NCBI GenBank assembly: GCA_018417955.1
Contig: JACTVC010000019.1
Location: 806,001 to 870,000 of the forward strand
Source: Laccaria trichodermophora
Lineage: Eukaryota > Basidiomycota > Agaricomycetes > Agaricales > Hydnangiaceae
Reading direction: 5' to 3'
DNA length: 64,000 bases
Positions 60,801 through 64,000 of the stretch are shown here, piece after piece (the stretch's first letter is position 1; the number at the start of each line of letters is the position of its first letter). Under the pieces are notes generated by a model. That model had not been told where the DNA came from. It saw nothing but the letters and a program-made list of their open reading frames with translations, and did no database searches. A program made the translations under genes and the position numbers.

Positions 60801-62256
60801 GTTGAGGGTTGGAGAAGGTTCCACCGATATTTGGACCATTTCCGCCTCCACCTCCTCCAGGATTTCCTCCTCCGCCACCTCCATTAGGTGGTAAGGAAGG
60901 GGGATCGTTATTCGGTTGACCTCGATTGTTGGGGTTACTCCTATTCGGGTTCCCGTTGGACTCATCGTCGTCGTCGTCCGATCCATCTGGATCTCCTCCC
61001 GGTCGGTCGTTACGGCCTCTACCTCTACGATTGTCCGTTGAAGGTGAGTGATTTCGTGAGGAGCCTCCTTCTGATCTCCTATCCGATTGATGTTGACGTT
61101 GAGCCCTTGTAGTGTCCCCGTCTTGTCTGTTCAACGGAGTGGACGATGTCGCTCGTTCAGTTTGTCTTCCTGTGAGCCCTTCTTCCATATGAGGCGGTAG
61201 TGGCCTCCCTTCAAACGGATTGGAGACTCGAGATCGAATAAGAGCGTTGCCCTGTGATGGTAGATGTGAGTTCTTCGCGTTCGATATGCTTTCAAACGCT
61301 GGAGTACGCGGAAGTCCAAGTCCTAACAGAACATTTTGTTGCGACGCTGTTTCTGGAGGGGGTAAAGCGATTCCTCCCGGTCTTACAAAGAATTGGGAAC
61401 TGGATTTGAAAGGCGTGCCGTACCCTACGTTCACCATATGGGGAGAAGTCGGGGGACTGGCGAATTCGTCTGTTATACGTCTTTTCCCTTTCCTTTTTTG
61501 AGAATCTTCCGCTGACTCTCGCTCTTCATGTGAGTATTCGTGTATGGTCGGGAGCTTTCTTTGCCCACCTCCAGGACTCGCTATCTGTCTATTGGAGTCG
61601 GGAATTATGTCGGCCCAAGGGACTCCCTCCCTCAACTTTCGTGGAGATCTTATTTGATCTTGATGGTGAGGTACGTTCTCGTAGATGTATCTCAATCTAA
61701 GGTCTGGATCATTCAAGTCGTCCATAGCATCGTAGATGCCTACGTCTGTCGAAATGGGGGAAAGAGGGATGATGACATTCTCCCCTGGCAAGGGACTGCG
61801 ATATTCCATCTCGTACTTCATTAGATTTTCTTGAGCGAGACGTAGTCGACTTGAAAGTCCTAACCAAGCCGCTTTAACTTGGCATATGTCTGATGATTCT
61901 CGTAATATCGATATAAATGTATCTCTAGGATCCACTTTGAAGAATTTGGTTCGCTCAGGAATCAGGGCGGCAGTCCTTTCCAAGAAAATCTGTAATTCGC
62001 TCATGACTTGCTCGACTTCCTTTAGTAGAGTGGTCTTTAGCGCGTAGCTTTTCTGAGACCCTTTCAACTCTACGACCTCATGGTCGAGTAAATAATTTTT
62101 TGCAGCTAGATTGATCACTCGTTGATAAGTAGAGATGTCGTCATCACTCGACGCCATGTACTGAGCCATAAGTCTCGCCATGGGTGACCCTTCGTATCCT
62201 CTCTCCGTTTCCAGACGTAGAGTTTGGGTGGAAATAGATTCTATAGTAGAACTCAT
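54856..62256 (-). CDS. Gag-Pol polyprotein, one in-frame TGA at 56281-56283
   Basis: One frame of about 2466 codons. Gag: N-terminal helical part, low-complexity Gly/Asn/Pro region, core DGNKETAIEYFWKIQQLAAL, CCHC knuckle CKVCGSDNHWDKEC. Protease: LRLDSCADITLIS with partner VPILLGEDYQ. Reverse transcriptase: PRFCVDYRKLNAAT, FKRLPFGLRNGPSIFQRVM, YIDDIVIYSKS. RNase H: YRLYTDASDEALGCSL, TDHSALQW. After KSIAQSKHN comes TGA (56281-56283); the same frame goes on YDDLGSGRRFFVDQDG into integrase (HVGPERLWHSL, FCKSCDVCQKTK zinc; DFIVNLPWSEG, ESIITDRDPRWSS, HPQHDGQTE). The C-terminus is a chromodomain (EYEVERIVAERRTKKGVEYL, YSPLYDTWEPKRAL) ending at 54856. The stop is likeliest a CGA-to-TGA mutation; a programmed readthrough cannot be excluded. 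Confidence 0.9.
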
Positions 62257-62955
62257 GTTTACAGGATCGGTCTCTGCCGACGGGGATTCTGTAAGATTGA
62301 CAGGGGGCGTGTGTGTACTGAGTTGTTGAGATATGGAGGGTGACGGCAGAATTTCACCCGTAACGCTAATATCCGTGGTAGGAGAAATGGGAGCAGGGGT
62401 TTTGAACTCAAATGCTCGGTAAGAAGTATGTGCGGAATGAGATTCGGAGGAAGGAAACTGTGGTTGAAAACTTGGAGAAGAAGAAGAAGAGTCGGCTAGG
62501 GATCGTGGAAGAAAACGATGATGTTTGAATCCAACCGCTCGCCCTCGACCGATTTGCGCAGGCTTCCCCCTGATTGACGAACTTTCGCCTCGTAAGTAGC
62601 TGAAGTCGTTGAAAGTCTTGAGGTTTGAATTGAGCTCTCTGTCGTTGAGAGTTGAACGGGGTATAGCTGGTGAACTTCTCGATTTCGAAGTTACAGGAAT
62701 TTTCGGTTGAGAATTGGACAGAGTCCTAGTTGATTTGTCGGGGGAGGAAGATCGTGAGCGATCTGAAACAATGGGTTGACTTAGCGAAGAAGGGGGAGCA
62801 CCCCTAGTAGGTCTCCGACGCCTAGATTCTTCGGATCGGCCTCCTTCTTTCGCTACTGCTCTAAGCTCCTCTTCTGTAGATAAAACTAAGCCGGCCAGGC
62901 TGTCGTTGGATCCCCACAGTGTCCACCTTTGTGGGAACCTGTTCGAGGGACTACG
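62257..62955 (-). other. Stop-free, ATG-less extension of the gag frame through the 5' leader into the LTR
   Basis: From the gag ATG (62254-62256) back to an in-frame TGA at 62956-62958, which lies inside the 5' LTR, 233 codons have no stop and no ATG. The translation is Ser/Pro/Arg-rich (EELRAVAKEGGRSEESRRRR, QPIVSDRSRSSSPDKSTRTL, SFQPQFPSSESHSAHTSYRA) and looks like disordered protein rather than a leader. It could be reached by a non-ATG start or by splicing from an LTR exon: AG acceptors (CGTAG, AACAG) lie just after the TGA. Confidence 0.55.
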
Positions 62956-63473
62956 TCAGATTAAGTAGTCCGTATAGCAACGACGGAGTAATCTGGCGAG
63001 CTTTGACGGAGAGGTTGCCGCGTTGGTGTGAAGACCTCCTGGGAAAGTCTAACTAGAGTCTTAGGAGTCGATAACGATACACGAGTAGCTACTGATGCCC
63101 TGGAAAGCCATGAGCGTAGACGTACTCTTCCTTCTCGGATAGCCGCAGAAGGATGTAAAGTATCTTCTGTGGAAGACGGAGAGGGAAAAAGAAGAGTTCA
63201 GCTTCAGGAGAGTCATGAGCTCTCCACAGTAATTCACTATGCAACACTGACCTTGATACAATATCCCCGTAGCGCGTGAAGTTGAGTCGTGAGGACGATG
63301 CTCAACGTAGCAAGCGGAAACAGGAATGATAGTTAAAAAGATGATTTTGTACAAGCGTGACTAGGGGATTTGTAAGTGGGCGTGACTACTGTGACTGCGT
63401 GACTGTGAAAGTAAAATTGGAAATATCCTAAGTAATAGTAGTAGAAGGGTTCGACCAATACCTGCCCATTACA
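62930..63473 (-). mobile_element. 5' LTR of the chromovirus
   Basis: 544 bp, more than 99% identical to 51573-52116. It abuts the target duplication ACACC at 63474 and, on the other side, the element's leader. Confidence 0.93.
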
Positions 63474-63478
63474 ACACC
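63474..63478. repeat. Target site duplication, right copy
   Basis: ACACC, matching 51568-51572. Confidence 0.92.
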
Positions 63479-64000
63479 TGACGATGTTACTGGACTGATA
63501 TCTGTTGTTTTTATTGGTCCTGGAAAGTACTCAAAAGAATGTTTGAAGCAAATCTTTCATGTGCGAAAACATAAAATATGGGCATTTCTTCTATGGTTAA
63601 AAGAGCACAATTACTTGTACAGGGATATTGTTTTATCAGAAGACAATTTGAATTGTTATCCAGATAGTGATGCTATTCCTGGTATTCAGGATAGAGTAAT
63701 ACATGAAAAAGATATTGATGTTGCAAAACTGCTTGCAGAGGAGACAGCTGGTATTGATGATCATCCTGCCTTACAAGTATTGCAAGATAACAATGAAAAT
63801 GAAATAACAGTGTTCTTGGAAAAAATGGGTGTATCAGATCCTGAACAAGTAAAAATCCAAGGTAGAACTTTTACTGCAAATGCTCTGAGAAATATTATTC
63901 AAGATCCATCTGATCGTCCTGATCTTATTATACACAGAGGACTTCAGCCAATCTGTGAATACAATAACCCTGTTTTGTTTCCAGGAATGTATCCAACACT
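63479..64000 (+). pseudogene. Helitron-type transposase gene, right part (3' partial)
   Basis: Continuation of the frame interrupted at 51572: DDVTGLISVVFIGPGKYSKE, IWAFLLWLKEHNYLYRDIVL, NCYPDSDAIPGIQDRVI, ILVAKLLAEETAG-like text, ENEITVFLEKMGVSDPEQ and QPICEYNNPVLFPGMYPT. It has the same Asn/Asp/Ile-rich composition as the left part and no stop to the window end. The order fits the rest of the DUF6570-containing region before the Rep domain. Confidence 0.75.

Larger units (their letters stand above)
51573..63473 (-). mobile_element. Complete Ty3/gypsy chromovirus (11.9 kb) inserted in the Helitron gene
   Basis: Two 544-bp LTRs (51573-52116 and 62930-63473), both TGTGG..CATTACA on the plus strand, frame an internal region coding on the minus strand. 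In reading direction: 5' LTR, leader, gag (CCHC), protease, reverse transcriptase, RNase H, integrase, chromodomain, a third ORF, polypurine tract, 3' LTR. Order RT-RNaseH-IN and the chromodomain place it in the Ty3/gypsy chromovirus group. The LTRs differ at only four positions, so insertion is recent. I cannot identify a tRNA primer site: the bases after the 5' LTR (AAGGTGGACACTGTGG) do not match a primer I recognise. Except for one in-frame TGA the element appears intact. Confidence 0.93.

Noticed and set aside
62900..62930. tRNA primer binding site after the 5' LTR
   Set aside because: AAGGTGGACACTGTGG has a TGG but no match to a tRNA 3' end that I can vouch for.

Overview
This 64 kb window is nuclear DNA of a filamentous basidiomycete fungus, most likely an Agaricomycete. 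Genes are packed on both strands with gaps of about 30-500 bp. Almost every gene is split by many introns of about 45-60 nt with GT..AG ends. The protein set (OPT transporter, Rsr1/Rap-type GTPase, Crinkler-like P-loop protein, DUF6570-type Helitron protein, Ty3/gypsy chromovirus) fits that group. No CRISPR array, bacterial operon, rRNA or convincing tRNA was seen.

Left and centre (1-48 kb) is an ordinary housekeeping island. In order it holds: a small heat-shock protein (partial), an unrecognised Ser-rich protein, cytosolic methionyl-tRNA synthetase, an OPT transporter, a small unknown protein, U3 snoRNP protein UTP7, histidyl-tRNA synthetase with two possible starts, an MMTAG2-like protein, the GTPase/ATPase OLA1, a secreted GPI-type Thr-rich protein, a MED25-like Mediator subunit, a PITH-domain protein, a TUG-like UBX protein, UBA4, APC10/DOC1, a DDT+PHD chromatin protein, a Crinkler-like P-loop gene with broken frame, the DEAD-box helicase DBP2, an Rsr1-like GTPase, a cyclophilin, eIF4B, a TFIIIC triple-barrel subunit, two unknown proteins, an NDUFAF3-like factor, nicotinate phosphoribosyltransferase, exosome RRP41 and tRNA m7G methyltransferase TRM8. 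Translation, tRNA and RNA processing are well represented, but neighbours look independently transcribed. Many pairs are divergent with promoters of only 78-240 bp.

Mobile DNA breaks this up. A 380-bp solo LTR with a perfect 5-bp target duplication (TCAAG) lies at 35.3-35.7 kb. A gene relic sits inside the unusually long DBP2 intron. Three diverged tandem repeats lie at 48.7-49.2 kb.

The right end (49.7-64 kb) is a nest. An AT-rich Helitron-type gene, preceded by four 22-24 bp iteron-like repeats, is cut by a complete 11.9-kb Ty3/gypsy chromovirus on the minus strand. The insertion has 544-bp LTRs differing at 4 sites, target duplication ACACC, and reads gag-protease-RT-RNase H-integrase-chromodomain plus a large third ORF of unknown function. 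That third ORF is the best candidate for something undescribed. It lies in the env position, its stop codon is supplied by the 3' LTR, and the polypurine tract is part of its coding sequence. The gag frame also stays open through the whole 5' leader into the LTR without any ATG, and pol carries one in-frame TGA between RNase H and integrase.
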